Source: Prinsepia uniflora
Lineage: Eukaryota; Streptophyta; Magnoliopsida; Rosales; Rosaceae
Length of the DNA: 64,000 nt
Direction of reading: 5' to 3'
Assembly (NCBI GenBank): GCA_032719365.1
Contig: CM064870.1
Span: 46,284,194-46,348,193, forward strand
The notes under the pieces are model-generated. The model worked only from the letters and a program-made list of their open reading frames with translations, ran no database searches and was not told the origin of the DNA. Shown here one piece after another: positions 22,662 to 35,422 of the stretch. The position numbers and the translations under genes were made by a program. The stretch's first letter is position 1. Every line of letters starts with the position of its first letter.

Positions 22662-25462
22662 ATCTTCCCCCCTTAAAGAATTTCGTCCCCGAAATTCCAA
22701 CCGATCAAAACTCAACCGTTCCTCTCTCCTAAAACCAGTTCCGTTCTCGAAATTTCCAATCATTCTCATTTCACATCCACCTTGTGGAAACATTTCGACC
22801 TCGCAACACGTGTACACTCGCACATCAGCTAAACCCATTTGTGCTCAGAGGTCCCATCATAGTCTCACGTCGCACTGACCACACTCGACCACCCCAAGTG
22901 AAATGGATCACCACTAAGCTTTACCGCCCTAGTAAAGCGCCAATCATCAGCCAATTGGTGTTACTCAAAGTAGCGTAAGATTAGCATCACGATTTCATCT
23001 CGCGGGGCAAACCCAACCCTGCGACATATCTCAAGCTCAAGTCCAGTTCACAACAAATTCCAAGTGTGTCGGAACTAAGCCGAAAGCCAACACGTATAAC
23101 CAAACCACTGGTACCTCCCACGCACCGTCACTAGATACCACTCGGCCTGTCCGGTACCACTCCTCGTACACCGTACAGGGTACGTACACCCATCTCCGAC
23201 AAGTCCACTAGAAGGTTCACGGTCACTCACAACCTAACACTCAGGTTTCTTGTCCAATCTCATACTAGACAAATCGATCATTCTAACTCGTCATCCATTC
23301 TAGATCCCATGGTCGCCCGACCAGTAGCACAAAATCAACTCCCAAACACGTCGTCCAGGATGTACCAATCCAAGCACGCGCACCAAGGCATGTACAGTCA
23401 TGCCGAAAGGGCATCCGATCTTTCTCACAATTACTGAGGCACACTAACCCCGAATCTATACTCGCTCAACGGTTTTCACGTCACATCTGATTGACTTCGA
23501 AAAGAAGCCAATCCCAAACGCCCATCTCTACGACTGACCGATTAGACCCTGTTGGATATCCACTCATCCACAGGTCAAGCCTCGAGTCCAAAACATAGAC
23601 GTCCCCACTCGCTCGAGTACGGATTAACTTCGAAAAGAAGTTCAATCCCACTATCCTCATCTCTAAACATTTACGACAGAGCGATAAGCTCTCCACCTAG
23701 CCCGATCAAGGCGATCACAGTCCAAATTCGTTACCACGTCCAAGGCCCACAACCTCATCAACCAGATCCACCTAGGATCCGCACATGCTCACAGCTGGCA
23801 ATCCACCCGGAACCCGATAATAGGGTCTTACACCCACTAGATTTCTTGTCAACCACCCAACATTCCTCAACTATTTTCTCCTCCAATCAATCACTCAACA
23901 ACGTAACACATCCACTATACGGATCCCCTCCAAATACCTCATATCGATCCCTGCCACTCCACCTAGGAGAGGCCAAGGATGATCCAATACGATGTCATCA
24001 ACATCCATCCTCTGTGAGTGCAAACACAACTCACTGCACCCACCGTACCAAATATCCAACATCGCTTGCCACCAAGCCGAAAATGGAAATCCCGTTTGCC
24101 CCAACCTCGAGAAAAGCAACCTCACCCGACGACCCCAAAACACACATGGGTCCACACGCAATACACCCTCATCGTACTGGTATCCGCGATCAACGTCTGC
24201 CAGGGCAGAAGATAAAAACTCAACCCCGGTGACTTCCGAATATCGAATGCCAATGCAGAAACGAGCACCGCTCACTTCCCACAGTCACAACTCTCCTCGA
24301 AACTAAGATTCCACCCACGTTGAAAATAGACACACTCCCCATGATATGTCAAGTCCAACCGCCGGACTCCCTACATCCGTAACTCACTTGGACAACCACG
24401 CGTCCACAATCAGCCCAATACTCAGACCTCACGTCAATTAATGACTAATTAGGCACATACACCGATTCCGACTGGGAATTACTCAACTCTTGTCGCCTCG
24501 TCACTGTTGGGACTTACCCCAATACCTCATAATCTCCGCTGGATCCTATCCAGCCCGAAACTCAAATACCGAACATGTGCCCATCATAATAGAGTTACAT
24601 CCCAAAACGTGGCTCCCACAATCTCCCTCACGGACACCAGCACCAGCGCTAGCGCACCAACATACAAACATCCACACTAGCACACCGTGTTCAAAATGGG
24701 TAGCCCCGGATCTCCGCTCATACCGAGCGACGATCCCGCATCACTACTCGTACCCCACAACCATGGGTACCACCATCCCGACAATCCACATCAGGATAGA
24801 TGAACGTTCTCAGGTCGCCCCCTGATTCTCAACTACTACCACTACTCCAAGTACTCACGACAATTAGCCATCTACCCCAGACCACCGTTCCACAAAATCA
24901 AGCCATAACTTTCTAACTCATCCAATAAATGACCATAAATCGGTCGTTGGCATCCTAAGTGCCAAACGTTCCTCACTCCGCCTTTCTGGCTCCACTCAAG
25001 CCTTGCCACCATATCATGATTCACCTCACGTTCCTAACCCCAAGTCCTGACTCATCGTGAGTCCCGCATCCACATCTTGACTCCTCCTGAGTCCAATCTC
25101 ATACCAAACCAATCATGTCATCACTGACATACCCAATCCCCGAGAAATATCCAATGCTGAACCACTTACTATTCGACCAATAGGGCCTAAGAGAAAGTAC
25201 AATTTGCCCAAAAATGCGGCCTTCCAGCCACCGGTCTCGTTCGTCCTTACGACCTACGCAATTCTATATCTAACAAATCGCAACTCACAGTGTACTCTAT
25301 CCGACATCTGACCCTCAAACCAGGGTCAATCTCAGCCGAGATCTAACACGAGGTCCCAAACACCCTCTCCTACTCGTCTCACTACCAGGTCGCGCACGAG
25401 GCTTACGCTCTGAAGGCATGATGTGGCAACAGAATCAGAAACCTAGCGCTCTGATACCAAAT
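22662..25462 (-). other. interior of the LARD-like element, no functional gene
   Basis: The left edge on the minus strand ends in a gypsy-like tail (FRGRNSLRGEDCNDPS when translated) and a purine tract before the LTR. The right edge begins at the tRNA-Met primer site (25448-25459), followed by a short gag-like start at 25419 (MPSERKPRARPGSETS) that soon stops. Between them I found no reverse transcriptase, integrase or protease motif. The interior looks like decayed gypsy sequence kept as spacer. Confidence 0.75.
25448..25459 (-). other. primer binding site, initiator tRNA-Met
   Basis: The minus strand reads TGGTATCAGAGC three bases inside the right LTR. Confidence 0.9.
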
Positions 25463-25836
25463 TGACAGGACCGCCCCCGGAAGGGGCATCGATAACCGTG
25501 CCCGGTCCTGCTCCCGTCTGGCAAGTCGACTGAAATACCCAAGTTACCCTCAGTACGTGCCAGACCAGGGATAGCCACATGTGCTTACTCATGCCTTCGC
25601 CCCTCGTACAGCCTCGAACAACGCGCCACGACCTGGAGGGTCAATAAAAACCAAAAGGTGTGAGTGGACAAAAATAAATCAGTTTAACAAAATAGTTACA
25701 ACAAACGTTTTTACCCTCCGCGTAAAAACCAATGCATGCATACAAAAATCATTTCGCAGTCGGTCAAGATTTTTCGCATAAGTAAAACTATGTATCAAAT
25801 TTCAACATAAAGAAAAACTCGTATGAACCTCAAAAT

Positions 25837-26411
25837 TAGGGGTGGGCACGGTTCGGTATGGTACAAAATTGATCGATACCAGAACCATACCATTTAATTT
25901 TAATCGGTACGGTACGGTTCGGTATTCAATATTTTGAAAGTGAAACCAGATCGTACCATACCAATTAAGTTCGGTACGGTTTCGGTATGGTTTCGGTTTT
26001 GAGCCAAAATTTTGTTTGTGATTATAAAGCAAGGAAAAGACTAAAGAAAAAACAAAACTACATTTATGAAGGACTTAAGTTTTCAAATATGTATTGAAAA
26101 AGTTGCACTAAGTTGAAGATATCAACTCTTAGAAGCTAAATTAAGACATGTATGATCATATCAACTCTTGAAGAAGGCCTAATAAACCAATAAGAAATAA
26201 ATTTAATTATTAAAAAAAATATTCTAATTCGGTACGGTATCGGTACGGGACGGTTTTTTAAAATATTGATACCGAAACCGTACCGAATTATATCGGTACG
26301 GTTTCGGTACCGTACCAATCATACAACGGTTTGACTATTCGGTTTTTTTTCGGTATGATTTGATCTGAAACGGTACGGTTTCGGTATTTTGGTTCCATGT
26401 GCCCAGCCCTA
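25837..26411. mobile_element. hAT-type MITE, 575 bp, 8-bp TSD CTCAAAAT
   Basis: The right LTR copy is interrupted relative to the left copy. The insert begins TAGGGGTGGGCAC and ends GTGCCCAGCCCTA, a 13-bp terminal inverted repeat with one mismatch. CTCAAAAT is present at 25829-25836 and 26412-26419. An 8-bp duplication and this terminus are typical of plant hAT elements. It has no transposase. The interior is dense in CGGTACGGTTTCGGTA-like repeats on both strands. It inserted after the LARD, since only one LTR carries it. Confidence 0.95.
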
Positions 26412-26439
26412 CTCAAAATCATTTTTCCTTTCTCAATCA

Positions 26440-26865
26440 TCGGGTCTTAGCCCGCAATCATAATCACCGGGCCTCAGCCCAAAACCACGAATCAAACCAA
26501 ATGCACAACATGATCCAAAACCAACAACCATATACCGGGCCACTGCCCAACTCAACCGAAACATCAGAAATCATCAATAAATCACAAGTCAATCATTTTG
26601 CTGGATATCAAGTGCGCCCGAGTCTTTAAACTCAAAACATGCGCATAAACAGGCCTTCCCGGGATATCAACGAGTCTTTAAACTCAGAACATAATCAATA
26701 GGCCTCGGGGGTATCACAGTAACCGAGTCTTTAAACTCACGAGTCTTTAAACTCATTAAGGTCCCTCCCCCGTCATCCATTAACCGAGTCTTTAAACTCA
26801 AAACGTGCTCCAGCAATAGCACCGGGTCTTTAACCCAAAACAGTTTTTAATGAGTCTTTAAACCC
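26440..26865 (-). repeat. mini-hairpin array in the right LARD LTR
   Basis: Same series as 19494-19918, duplicated by the LTR. One unit that is degenerate on the left (CCAAGTCTTT near 19779) reads CCGAGTCTTT here and so is fully paired. Confidence 0.8.
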
Positions 26866-29614
26866 CAAAACAGTTTTCAAACACAACAACGTGGGATCCA
26901 TCCCCAAAATCACATTTTTCACCACAGGACTCATGGTCCGAATTTCCACATTCCATTTCCCAAACCTTACTTCACAAAACATGTTCAAATCATCATTAAA
27001 CACGGGGCATGCACAATCATAGCAAATCACTTTATTAAATCCTTTTTCATTCCCGAATTCGAATTCGCAATAATGATTTCGTAAGCCGGCATTCGGAAGC
27101 ATCATCCCGAACCCAAAGAAAGAATCCACTTTATTATTTCCGAAAACCGAAATCCCGTAAATCAAAGTTACTTTTGTGCCCCGAGCATTGAGCCCGAAAT
27201 CACCTTTTTCAAATCCATTTTAATTCTTAGAAATCACTTCTTTCTCAAATCTCATTTTCAACACATCAACCCACAATCATAATCACCAAAATCACGACCC
27301 AATCAAAACATACTCAAAACCCCTTTTTAAAATCCTCAAAGCCACAAGTCTCATTTCAATTCCCAGTTTCAAACATCAACAAGTGATCAAATCACAGTAA
27401 CTCGAAATCTCGTAAAACGTGCAAATCCGGAACGTTCTCGAAAAACGTGTCAAAATCGTAAGTCACACTCGCAAATCATAAACAACCTTCTTAAATCATT
27501 TTACACCCATTTCGTATAACTTCTTTCATTAAACCATCATTAAGCACACGAGTGACCATATTCTCGAAATACGTGTAATTTCACATGTATAGTAAAAATA
27601 CGTATAAATACGGGAGTCGAATACGTATAAAAACGGAAATCAAAATCAATCACAACTTATAATCATAATCATAAAATCATAGAAATAATTTATGCATGCA
27701 TTAAATTTTGAAAGCAACGTCCACTCACACACCAATTTTAAGGCTCGGTTTCGCGCCGCACGCACGCCCGTAATTTCCGATATTTTCCAGAATTTCGAGT
27801 CCTGCCCGAAAACATACTTTAGTGTCACTAAGGGCTTACATAAAAAGATTCTAATTTCCCATAATTTTCCGGGAATTAATTATTATTTACAAACGTAACG
27901 TAAATCTTCGGACCCTCGAAACCACATCGAAACGTTATCCGATAAATTCGAAGCCAATACTAAAATGTTCGTTACATTGTATAGGACAAAAGTCGTGTTG
28001 AACTCACCTTGAAATTCGGGTCCACGCGCCCTCACGCACCGCCGTGAGTGGCTGCGCGTGAGCCCACGCGCCTGCTACAGTTCCCGCTACAGTACGTCTC
28101 CTTCACCCGTTTCCCTGGTAAACGGGCCGTCGACCCGCGTGTGTGACCCGGTTCAAAACCTGCCAATAACATCTTGTTTCCTTCAATTGAACCCTCAAAT
28201 AGCATCGTGAAGGACATAATTAAGGGTCAGTGACATCCATTTCAATCGTCATGGCCTAAAACTAGACCAACAAACCTCCTGTCCCAATCACGGTTCAACG
28301 TTCCTGTTCAGCAAACCGTCACCGTTTTCCTTCAATTAACTGGCCAGGGAGCATCGAAGACTTACTCTGAGGATGATTTTGAAATCAATTTTGCAAGAGC
28401 TTACCTTCAAGTCCACAACTCAATGCTCGATTTTCCTCCCGGTCACCAGGTCCGATCAGAAACCGTAACAGCATCCAGTCACCTCCCAATCGCCCTGGAT
28501 CGACTCGACTTAACCCCAGGAGGCTAAATGAGGCCTTAATTTGCCATGGGTCGACCTACATTCCGAATTCGAGTTTGAATTTTCCAAACACGAGCTTCGG
28601 GTTTCTGGGTGCAGTTCCACTCGTTCAATCCACTGCGTCCCCACATACCCAACACACTCGACTATAATCACTCTCTCACCCTGCCTCAAACTCGCACCCG
28701 AGTTTCTCGAGTAGAAAAATGGCAAGCCATCACTCACACTCTGTTTTTCCCTCAGAGACACCCGCACAGTTTGAATACACCAGCCCACGAATGTGCACTC
28801 TCAGACCCAAGTACCAGCACCCCCACATACTCTGATGACCGCACACGACGCCAACACCCGTGGGAAGACATTCTGGTCTCTCTGCACAAAGGGTTTCCCG
28901 CACCGCCCAAAAATGTCATGGTTTAATCCTCCTCGTGCACTGGGTTTGCACCAGCCTATGCCACTACCTCAAAGTCCTTAAACAACTCTCCCACTCAGCC
29001 ATTATCAGGTAAAAAGAATTCAACAATTCCTTGGGCAGACTAAACAATTCTCCCCCGCCCATGCTCTGTTTTTCTGAGGGGAAACCACCCGCGCACGGCT
29101 GTCCCACGGCTGTCCCCAAGGCTGAATTACCATTTTGCCCTCAATTGACAATTTACCAAAATGCCATCAAGCAATCTAGACCCACAACTTGGTCATTCGA
29201 ATTCCGATTGATGCGTGCCGCCCGTCGTTGTACTCAGGGCGTCGAGACGAACATAACGATCATCGAGTCATATGGATATCAATTGTCAAACAAAAAGTCA
29301 TCTTTTTCCCCTTATAACGTCCAATTTACGATAATGCCCCTGGACTTCTGCACATCATAACTTTCACCCTGTTCGTCCGAATCGGACGTGTCACCTGTCT
29401 ATGAACTCGTGACGTCCCAAACTACGTCACGGTCATCGGGCAAGGTCCATTTGACCGCCTGAATAAAAAGTCAACGTTTTGCCCACAACTAGGGGCAAAA
29501 CGGTCATTTTGCCACGTTCGTCCGATTCCACCCAACTAACCACCGATTAACCCTCATTAATCCTGATTAGTTACTAACCTAATCCCGAATTCCGGGACGG
29601 GTCGTTACAACTCT

Positions 29615-31703
29615 TTATTATTCATGAAGGCAACTGCCCAGAACTGCAGGTCCATTAGAAAGCTACTTGATATGTATTGCCAGGCTTCTGGGCAGGTGGT
29701 TAACTATGATAAGTCAAATCTCTATTACAGTCCAAACACCCCAATGGAGCATAGACTGGCGCTCTGCGGAATTTTGGGAGTTCAACTATCCGATAACCCT
29801 GGGCTCTACCTAAGACTCCCTACCTTGTGGGGTAGGTCAAAAAATGAGGCCCTGATCTATGTGAAAGAAATAATTTTGAGGAAAGTTCACGATTGGAAAC
29901 AAAGCCTATTGTCTCAGGCTGGCAAAGAAGTGCTCATAAAAGCTGCTGGCCATACAATCCCTACCTACCCTATGTTCGTCTTCAAATTTCCCAAGACAAT
30001 GTGCGCTCAAATTGATGCATGTCTTGCCAACTTCTGGTGGGGGCATTCTCAGGATCGCAAAAAACTACATTGGGTGAGTTGGAAGGAATTGGGGCTTCCT
30101 AGGGCTGATGGTGGTATGGGGTTCAGAAATATGGAGGATTACAATGATGCACTCCTGGCTAAACAATGTTGGAGACTAATTTGTGAGCCGAATTGCTGTT
30201 GGGCTAGGATTTCTAAGAGTAGGTATTTCCCAAACGACAACTTCCTCAATACAAAAAGGGGATCTCGTGTCTCTTGGGCTTGGTACAGTATTCTTGAGGG
30301 GTGAGATGTGATCACACAGGGAGCTTGATGGCAAGTTCTTGATGGGAAAAATATTAAATTCTGGACTGATAATTGGGTTATTGGCCTCCCTGAATCCCAA
30401 CCCAGATTACAGGCTCCTGTTGGGGCAAATATTGAGGAGGTAGTTGCTTCGTACACAGATGTTCGATCAGGAAATTGGAATTTGAATGCTCTGGAGGGGG
30501 TACTGCCGGAGACGGAATTGAAGCTTATTTCTGAAATGGCCGTGGGAGTAGATTGCTTGGAAGACAGACTCATTTGGCCAGCTTCAAAAGATGGAGTATA
30601 TTCAGTGAAGTTTGGGTATTATTGGCTAAGGTCCCATGCCACGAGTCCTATGTATTCTCGACCTTCTACCTCGTATAGCATCCCTAGTGAAATCTGGAAT
30701 CTCATTTGGGGCATTAAGACTATCCCCAAAATCAGAACGTTCTTATGGAAGGTCTTGAAGCGTTGTATTCCAACTCGTGCAAGCCTCTTTCGGCGACATC
30801 TGGGTACCTCTCCCCTCTGCCCAATTTTTCGGGAGGAAATGGAAACTGAGGAGCATTTTCTGCTTCAATGTAGCGGGGCTAGGAGTGTGTGGTTTGGCTA
30901 TGCCCTTAATTATTCTATTGACCCGACCCGTGTTACTACCTTCTGTGATTGGCTTGCGGGGGTATCCTCTCAAAGTTTTTTGGCTGGTTGTGATAAGAAG
31001 TGGGTACTGTCGGCAATTGCAGTAACCTGTTGGTCCATATGGAAGGAAAGGTGTCGCTTAACCTTTGAGGAGTGCCACTTCCGCCCCTCCCGGGAATTGA
31101 AGAAGGGAAGCTTTTACTGCGTGGGTTCTGGGATGCTGTCACGCCCGTCTCCCCTTTGGACAGTGATGTGAACCTAACAAATATCATCCCTCACTGGGTG
31201 CCACCAGATCCCTATTTTCTAAAAATCAACATTGATGCATCTTGGGACCTCAATTCTAACCTATCTGGGCTCGGAATTGTGGTTCGGAATACTGACGGTG
31301 ATTTTGTGGCTGGATGCTGTGTTGGTAGGTCCTCTGGATCGGTGATTGAGGCAGAAGCTTGGGCCCTGTTAGAGGGTGTTGACTTTGCTGCAACCGAGGG
31401 TATAAATTGGTGGTTTTTGAATCGGACTCTCTTGAACTGATCAAGGAAACTCGTGGATCCATTAGGCGTGGTCGGTGGAGCATTTTCCCTATATTGGCGA
31501 GAATTAAGGATGCTGAAAGGCACTTTGATTCTGTGAGTTTTTCCTGGACTCACCGATCTTCAAATATGGCAGCTGATGCCCTAGCGAGCCATGCTCGACG
31601 GGCGATGCGCAGAGAAGTCTGGCTTGACCGACCTCCATCGTCCTTAGTGCACGTACTTACCACTGATGGAATTCCCTGCCCTCCGCCACGTGACTTACCG
31701 TAG
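29615..31703 (+). pseudogene. LINE ORF2, 3' part: reverse transcriptase thumb, zf-RVT, RNase H
   Basis: Reading resumes right after the second ACTCT: MKATAQNCRSIRKLLDMYCQ, then VNYDKSNLYYSPNT and WGHSQDRKKLHWVSWKELG. There is a stop near 30304. The zinc-binding region (30482-31171) has IPKIRTFLWKVLKRCIPTRASL, with one Cys of the finger replaced (CPIF). After a frameshift, RNase H reads KINIDASWD and IEAEAWALLEGVD, and after another, FESDSLELI and NMAADALASHARR. These are the acidic active-site positions typical of plant L1 RNase H. Together with 17076-19098 this is one interrupted ORF2. Confidence 0.9.
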
Positions 31704-31817
31704 CTTGGTTGCGTGCCTCTGCTGTTGTTTTTCAGTTTCTTTTTTTACATTTGTTGTTCTATTTTGTTGTCCTTTTTCTTTCCTTCTTGTTGTTTACAGC
31801 ATTGATAAAAAAAAAAA

Positions 31818-31877
31818 GAATAAGAAGGGAAGGAAGGATCTATCTCTTAGGTCTCTCTCTTTCTGGGCCAGTCTGTG

Positions 31878-31919
<42 letters not shown>

Positions 31920-32964
31920 GAGGATGAGAAAAGGAAGAAAAAGAGAGGAAGGCAAAGGGGGAGAAGCAGTGACCTATGAGATGGGACTCTGTTTTGAATT
32001 GTGGAAGCTCGAAACCAAGCTCTCAAATATATTCCCTAGACCTAGGCGACCACAATCAACTCTATTACTAGGATTTCGGACCTAGGGAATATCGGAATGA
32101 GAGGAGCAAAGTTTGGCCGGAACTTCAGGGTTGGTTCGTGTATTATGGGGCAAGGTTTTTGTGATTTTAAGATCATATACTTGTTTACGGGATTAATTAG
32201 AATCCGCTAGATGTTTTAGATGTAAAACTTGGTGAAGAACGGACGAAAATGGCGCTGGGTCTGGTCACTCAGGTCGGGACCTGGTTGTTGAGATCTGGGT
32301 CGACCTGGTTGGAGATAGCAGGCAAGTATGCTCTGTAGTTGCGGTTGCAGGAAAGTACGACCTGTAGTCACGCTTACAGGCGTGTGGAGGAAGGTACAAC
32401 TCGTCCACTGGCACACGATGACACAAGGAGCTTTTCCTCCAGTCACGACCAACATGATCTTTCATCCTTTCGATGTTACAGACCTTTTAGTACAACTTTT
32501 AAGTCAATTGGACTTCTTATAAGAGTAGCTCTATATGTTTAAAGTGACGGTGCTCTAATGGATACATGTGTAATTCCACGGTTTGAGAAAATTGGATAGT
32601 CTCCTTAGTGATGGGGATTTCAAAATAGGACTCAGGAAGGTTTGAGTTATTAGGATAGGATTCAAGAAGGGTTCGGATATCAGGATGAGACTCGAAAAGA
32701 TTCGGGAAGTGTGATGTCAAATTATATAAGCTTTTAACTCAAAGTGCATCTTGAATTTTCTCAAAAAGTTTATTTTTCTCGATAAACAATGATTTTTCTC
32801 TCCTAATTCCTTTTTGGTACACTGATATTTGAGATGGGGATTAAAATATTGAGTATCGATCTCTCCATTTATGAGAGCCGAATCCGAGATCTCCCACATA
32901 ATATATGGAAAGAATTATCGATTGGCCATAGTACTAACTGGCTTCTCACTTAATTCTTAAATTA
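31818..32964. other. no gene; TA microsatellite and diverged LTR remnant
   Basis: A TA dinucleotide run occupies about 31877-31917. From about 32040 to 32560 the plus strand resembles middle LTR sequence seen elsewhere in the window: the stretch near 32480 (GATGTTACAGACC... then AAGTCAATTGGAC) parallels 45716-45755 (ATAACGAACATTT... then GAGTCAATCGGAC). It looks like a decayed plus-strand LTR fragment; boundaries are unclear. Confidence 0.4.
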
Positions 32965-32969
32965 GATGC

Positions 32970-34512
32970 TGACTGGACCCGCCCCAAAAGTGCTTTAATA
33001 ATCATGTCTAGTCCTCCTCCCGTTTGACACCTTAATCAATTTACTTGAAATACCCTGAGTACTATCATAGACAAACAAAGAACTCGTCAGAGAATGAATA
33101 TATATATATATATCTATATACATGATGACCCTATCAGAATTTATATTTTGATATATAAGCTAAATGGAATCCATCCTCACAGGGTCAACATCGAAAAGGG
33201 GATCCCTCGGCTTCTTTCAAGCCTTAAACTAATTCCCGAATTACAGGAAAATCACACCTTGAGATCCTAACATCTCAAGTTCACTATAATATCTCTTAAT
33301 CTTAGAGTGAGTCCTTATCCAAGCTCCCTAGACTTCAGGAGGTTCAAATATAGTCTTGTACAAATCCTAATGATCCAGACATATTAAAGTGCCCCTAGAG
33401 GGTGTCCAATTACAATACAAATTACACTGCTAGATCTATAAAGAGGAGATGAGGAACTTTTGTGTTGGCCGGAAGTCCCAGAAACCCTGCACTCCCCCCC
33501 ATGCACCGTCATGGCTCTCTTTGCGTGGGCCTCACATACCTACGACCACAGTCACATGCATACTCACTTGCTACCTCTAGCTGGGTCGCAACTCCGACCC
33601 GGTTCCCTATAACGGGTACCCACCACTAGAACTCCCTATTTCCTTCCATTCTCACCCATATGATTCATTCGATTGCTCAAATTTTGCCTAATTTATCCAG
33701 GAACTCAATTAAACCTTCAATTTCAGAACGAAGCACCCCTATAGGCCAAAATCACGGCCATGAAATCCTAGTGCTTCCTCTAGATTTGGTCAACCTTTCA
33801 TCGTGGATTCCCCACTCAGGGGATGGCATCAATCAACTCACCAAACAAAGTGAAACACATCCCCGACCTTGTTTTTCCTCGAATTGGTCTCTAAATTCTT
33901 CCCCTTTCCAAGGCTAGCGTATGCAATGACTTCCTCCCAAATTCCTCCATCCACGGCCATCGGCGACACTCGAGCCGCCTGGAAATCACTTAAGGGAGTC
34001 GAGGAGCACCAGTCCACCGTAATCCCATGGCCTCATCCCCTGTACTGTGGATGTTGCAGCCTTTCCCTTAGTTCGGTCCCCTCCTATCAAACCAACCAGG
34101 TTTTTCCCTTCCCCCTCATGATTTTATCTAATTCCCTTTTTAAACTTACCACCCAACAATGGCCACTAATCCTTCCTTCCATGGTGCCATGTGTCACCAA
34201 ATAAATGAGCCAGCAACACCCTCGCCGACTCATCAAATCACTTAAAAAAATTACTAAAATACCCCTTTTTAAATCATAACTATCAAAATATCCTTAAACG
34301 TCCATACCTGTAACTCTTCCATACAGTCTCTGTTTCCTGGGTGCTGCCTGTCTACGGACTCAGCCTTCCAAGGCCTACACAACAGTCCACACAAAAGGTC
34401 CAAAATATACCCCAAGCAAAAGGTCAACTTTTGACCAAGTAAACTAGGGGTAAAAACATCAATTCTCAAATTAATTTATGAAACTACTCTAATTTCTAGG
34501 ACGGGTGTTACA
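32970..34512 (-). repeat. 3' LTR of the outer minus-strand LTR element
   Basis: Begins TGACTGGACCCGCCCC and ends GGTGTTACA on the plus strand. A purine-tract complement follows (CTTTCCCCCTTACG), then a gypsy-like 3' tail. Its first 294 bp align with 53242-53546, its partner. The five bases before it are GATGC; the matching copy at the far end was not found in the window. A TA run lies at about 33098-33120. Confidence 0.85.
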
Positions 34513-35417
34513 ATCTTTCCCCCTTACGTAAATTTTGTCCTCAAAATTTACACATAAAGATCAAGGTCATGTTCGAAGACATCATCTCAGGCCTCCTAAA
34601 GTACAAGTCCTTAAACTAAACACATAAGTCATTGGGCTTCAAATTAAATCGAACAAATCAACTGTGGGGCTCACCAATCATAACATGTACTAAAAGCTCG
34701 TGGTCCATAATTCCAAAAATCTATGTTTACCATATCACATAAAACCATTTGAACACAATATTAGAAATCAATACCACCAGTTTTCATATATCCAAATACC
34801 AATCACGATATTTAAACACGACTAAATGGAAAAATCTCATAAATTACCCATTTGAGGTCAACTCGGAAATTACACATCCGAGACATCCCGGCGATCCCAA
34901 GCATTAGTTTCAAAAAAATATTTGACTCCAAAGCAAATTATGACAGCATACCATGACAACTCTAGGATCAGACGCATGTAGGTGAAACCCCCCAGGATCA
35001 GTCACGTTTGGGAAGATATCATCATTCCCAAGGTCAGACGCATCCTAGAAGTACATCCACGCTTAGTCACATCCGGAGGAAACATTTATCATGGGAAAAA
35101 AAAAATCACTGTGAAAATAATTCATGGGTCAAATCCAAATTTTCTTTCAAAACGAACATTTGACTCACACTATCAAAAATATTTTTTGAAAATCCCAATT
35201 TGTCAAATCATCAATAGTTCTAGACATAATAGAATACATAAATATAACCAATCCTCGATTCCATGAGTACTAGTCATGCCTCAATATGTGCTACACTTGT
35301 AGTCTTACTCAGGATCCGTATAGATTCCTACAACATCAGAGTCTTCGATGGGATCAGACAACATCCAGGCGTTACTTTTGGGATCTGTCTCCATCCGGCG
35401 ATACAACATCCCTAGGA
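34513..35417 (-). other. interior of the outer minus-strand element, first segment
   Basis: No coding signal. Repeated GATCAGACGCAT / GGATC phrases occur around 34960-35420. The interior continues at 49838-50202 and 53167-53241 once the later insertions are removed, about 1.4 kb in total, so this too is a non-coding element. Confidence 0.65.
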
Positions 35418-35422
35418 TCTAA

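Larger units (their letters stand above)
19099..29609 (-). mobile_element. non-coding LTR element (LARD-like, gypsy-derived) with TSD ACTCT
   Basis: Near-identical LTRs at 19099-22661 and 25463-29609 flank a 2.8-kb interior without a usable gene. Ends are TGACAGGACC...GTCGTTACA on the plus strand. The duplicated target ACTCT is at 19094-19098 and 29610-29614. The primer site (25448-25459) and a polypurine tract beside the left LTR set the orientation as minus. Without its MITE the right LTR is almost the same length as the left. By eye the LTRs differ at roughly 1-2% of sites, so insertion is recent. Long LTRs with a non-coding interior fit the large retrotransposon derivative class; it must depend on enzymes from elsewhere. 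Confidence 0.95.
25463..29609 (-). repeat. 5' LTR of the LARD-like element (4,147 bp, with MITE)
   Basis: Matches 19099-22661 apart from substitutions and the hAT MITE at 25837-26411. It is the 5' LTR because it adjoins the primer site. Confidence 0.95.
15546..31817 (+). mobile_element. plant L1 LINE, split by a 10.5-kb LTR element
   Basis: ORF1 and the first part of ORF2 occupy 15546-19098; the rest of ORF2 resumes at 29615 and ends near 31703. An A-run at 31807-31817 marks the 3' tail. The gap 19099-29609 is an LTR element with target duplication ACTCT, so both halves are one former insertion. Start is given at the ORF1 ATG because the 5'UTR boundary is unclear. Stops and frameshifts in both ORFs predict an inactive element. 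Confidence 0.9.

Noticed and set aside
23552..24232. 226-codon plus-strand frame in the LARD interior
   Set aside because: It is antisense to the element, rich in His, Pro, Ser and Thr, has no domain, and is explained by GC-rich non-coding sequence lacking stops.
15340..31835. Target duplication for the LINE (TAAGAAG near 15355 and near 31820)
   Set aside because: The shared word is 7 bases in purine-rich sequence and the LINE 5' end is not fixed, so it may be chance.
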